A stretch of DNA of 6,785 nt, from positions 1 to 6,785 of the forward strand of contig JABDPD010000375.1 of the NCBI GenBank assembly GCA_013042895.1. Direction: 5' to 3'. This DNA comes from Boseongicola sp. (lineage in GTDB: Bacteria; Pseudomonadota; Alphaproteobacteria; Rhodobacterales; Rhodobacteraceae). Shown here in pieces: positions 5,253 through 6,785 of the stretch (its first letter is position 1; each line of letters begins with the position of its first letter). Under the pieces are notes generated by a model. It had not been told where the DNA came from and made no database searches. It saw nothing but the letters and a program-made list of their open reading frames with translations. Both the position numbers and the translations under genes were made by a program.

Positions 5253-6785
5253 TTATCCTTCTGCACGGGCCAATTGGCGCAGCTCAAATTTCTTGATTTT
5301 GCCGGTCGCAGTTTTGGGCAGTTCCCCAAAGACCACGGATTTGGGAGTCTTGAAGCCAGCAAGATGGCCTCTACAGAACGAAATGATGTCTTGGTCGCTT
5401 GGGTCAGTCCCTTCGCGCAGTTCGACATAGGCGCAAGGGACTTCGCCCCATTTATCATCCGGCTTGGCAACAACTGCGGCAGCTTGAACGTCTGGATGGC
5501 GGTAAAGGACCGCCTCGACCTCTACAGAGGAAATATTCTCGCCGCCCGAGATGATCACGTCCTTTAAACGGTCCCTAACCTGCATGTAGCCGTTTGCATG
5601 AACCACCGCAGCATCGCCGGACCAGAACCAATCGCTTTCAAAGGCCTCGGCGCTGGCGCTTTCGTCTTTGTAGTAGCCCTTCATGACCGTGTTGGCACGG
5701 ATGGCTATCTCACCTTGCGTTTCGCCGTCCATTGGGACGGGATCTCCGGTTTCGCGGTCAATGACCGCGACGTCTTCAACCATCGGGAATGCAACGCCTT
5801 GATGGGCCTGAAGCTCGGCCTGTTCGGAAGGAGTTAGGTCGTCCCAATCCTCCTGCCACAAGCATTGCGATATGTGGCCGTAGGTCTCGGTGAGACCGTA
5901 GACCTGCATGACATCAAGTCCCATCGCGCCGGTCTTCTCGAGAATTGCCGGCGGTGGGGGCGCACCGGCTGTCATCACACGGATGCGTGGAGTGTAGGAT
6001 GTCGCCGGGCTATGCGGGCTTTCGGCGAGCATTTGCAACACGATGGGAGCGGCACCGAAGTGCGTAATTTGCTCGACTTCAATAGCCTCAAAAATCCGCT
6101 GTGGCACCGGATCGCGCGTGAAAACCATCTTGCCGCCCACGAGCGGAAGCATCCAGGGATGACACCAGCCGTTACAGTGAAACATCGGGACAATGGACAG
6201 GTAAGATGCGTAATGAGGAACCTGCCATGCGTTGACCGTTCCCATTGCCATGAGCGCGGCCCCACGGTGGTGATAGATCACGCCTTTCGGACGGCCGGAT
6301 GTTCCGGACGTATAGTTTAGCGCAATCGCCTGCCATTCGTCGTCCGGCAGACCGGAGCCTGTGAGCGGGGCGCTTTCACGGAGCTGGTCGAAGTCTGACT
6401 CGCCCACGGTCCCGGCGTCGGGACCTTGTGAGTCGCGGATCGTAACAAGGGGGAGTGTATCGCCTAAGAAATCAAATGCAGCGTGGACGAGTGGCCCAAG
6501 GGTGCTGTCGGTGATGACGAGCTTTGTGTCCGCGTGCTCGAAGATATAGCCGATGGTTTCGGCTTCCAGCCTTGTGTTGATCGTGTTCAGCACAGCCCCG
6601 ACCATCGGAATAGCGAAGCTAAGCTCGAACAGTTCGGGAATATTTGGACAGATAACCGAAACAGTGTCGCCCTTGCCAATGCCCCGCGCCTGCAATCCCC
6701 CGGCGACGGCGCGCACCCGGTCGGCAAATGTGCGCCAGTCGTAGCGCACATCACCATAGACAACTGCAAGTCGCTTGCCGTGGAC
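5253..6785 (-). CDS. AMP-forming acyl-CoA synthetase next to dmdA (N-terminus beyond window; candidate MMPA-CoA ligase)
   Basis: This cytoplasmic ligase activates a carboxylic acid through an acyl-adenylate to its CoA thioester, using ATP. The visible part is 510 residues. The frame stays open to base 6785 and already reads as synthetase sequence (AVVYGD before RYDW), so the GTG at 6749 is internal and roughly 20-40 residues are missing. Numbering from the window edge: ATP P-loop YTSGTSGRPKG (158-168), substrate-pocket motif FHCNGW (202-207, His203 and Trp207), YGLTET (296-301), SGD with Asp391, hinge RDRLKD (404-409), GGEN (414-417) and adenylation Lys496 in ATGK. It is upstream of dmdA and separated from it by 6 bases. 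This context makes methylmercaptopropionate (the DmdB step) a plausible substrate. The pocket reads FHCNGWCHPW, unlike the FHVNAWG I recall for Ruegeria DmdB, so another short- or medium-chain or aromatic acid is possible. Synthetase is certain; substrate is inference. Confidence 0.93.
   Translation of the reverse strand, partial: VHGKRLAVVYGDVRYDWRTFADRVRAVAGGLQARGIGKGDTVSVICPNIPELFELSFAIPMVGAVLNTINTRLEAETIGYIFEHADTKLVITDSTLGPLVHAAFDFLGDTLPLVTIRDSQGPDAGTVGESDFDQLRESAPLTGSGLPDDEWQAIALNYTSGTSGRPKGVIYHHRGAALMAMGTVNAWQVPHYASYLSIVPMFHCNGWCHPWMLPLVGGKMVFTRDPVPQRIFEAIEVEQITHFGAAPIVLQMLAESPHSPATSYTPRIRVMTAGAPPPPAILEKTGAMGLDVMQVYGLTETYGHISQCLWQEDWDDLTPSEQAELQAHQGVAFPMVEDVAVIDRETGDPVPMDGETQGEIAIRANTVMKGYYKDESASAEAFESDWFWSGDAAVVHANGYMQVRDRLKDVIISGGENISSVEVEAVLYRHPDVQAAAVVAKPDDKWGEVPCAYVELREGTDPSDQDIISFCRGHLAGFKTPKSVVFGELPKTATGKIKKFELRQLARAEG
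5256..5260 (-). promoter_or_regulatory. Ribosome-binding site of dmdA inside the end of the synthetase gene
   Basis: Read on the minus strand, AAGGA lies 9 bases before the dmdA ATG (5246-5244). It is formed by the last codons of the acyl-CoA synthetase, one base before its TAA ends. This supports the chosen dmdA start and a shared transcript. Confidence 0.65.
5752..5770. repeat. Perfect 9-base inverted repeat within the synthetase gene
   Basis: TCGCGGTCA (5752-5760), one central A (5761), then TGACCGCGA (5762-5770) form a perfect 19-base dyad. It lies inside coding sequence for Val-Ala-Val-Ile-Asp-Arg-Glu (minus strand), a stretch common in acyl-CoA synthetases, so codon choice may explain it. 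The shape resembles an operator half-site pair rather than a terminator: the centre is too short for an RNA loop and no T-run follows. Confidence 0.4.

Noticed and set aside
5865..6320. 151-codon plus-strand open frame opposite the acyl-CoA synthetase
   Set aside because: It is antisense to conserved synthetase motifs and has no domain of its own.
6747..6749. GTG as the start of the acyl-CoA synthetase
   Set aside because: The frame continues open to the window edge and reads AVVYGD just before it, a normal internal part of the family. The true start is outside the window.

Overview
This window fits a marine roseobacter-type alphaproteobacterium (Rhodobacterales). Base composition looks like mid-50s % GC by eye. 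The plus-strand genes read like the smo/mtl polyol operon known from Rhodobacter sphaeroides, and the minus strand carries a gene of the DMSP demethylase family. The organism assignment is inferred from protein resemblance recalled from memory, not from a database search. Coding density is very high, with no stretch over 12 bases between genes.

Plus strand, 1-4130: the distal part of a polyol uptake and catabolism operon. It holds the last codons of an upstream permease (smoF position), smoG (second permease), smoK (ATPase), smoS (sorbitol/polyol dehydrogenase of the short-chain family) and mtlK (mannitol 2-dehydrogenase). Gaps or overlaps are +12, +11, -4 and -13 bases, so this is one tightly coupled transcript whose promoter and binding-protein gene lie upstream of the window. 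The ABC transporter brings in sorbitol and mannitol, and the two NAD-dependent dehydrogenases each oxidise their polyol to fructose. No fructokinase or xylulokinase gene follows mtlK.

Minus strand, 6785-4140: a second operon running the other way. An AMP-forming acyl-CoA synthetase, cut by the window edge, comes first. A DmdA-type DMSP demethylase follows after a 6-base gap, with its ribosome-binding site overlapping the end of the synthetase gene. DmdA would convert DMSP plus tetrahydrofolate to methylmercaptopropionate (MMPA) and methyl-THF. The neighbouring ligase is a reasonable, unproven candidate for activating MMPA, or another acid, as its CoA thioester.

The operons meet tail to tail with only 9 bases between stop codons and no convincing terminator. 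Mannitol, sorbitol and DMSP are all algal compatible solutes, so the locus reads as an algal-osmolyte utilisation neighbourhood. I see no mobile element, CRISPR array, RNA gene or defence system. The most noteworthy points are the dmdA-ligase pairing, the ligase's atypical substrate-pocket motif, and the osmolyte-gene adjacency; none of these amounts to a wholly new system.
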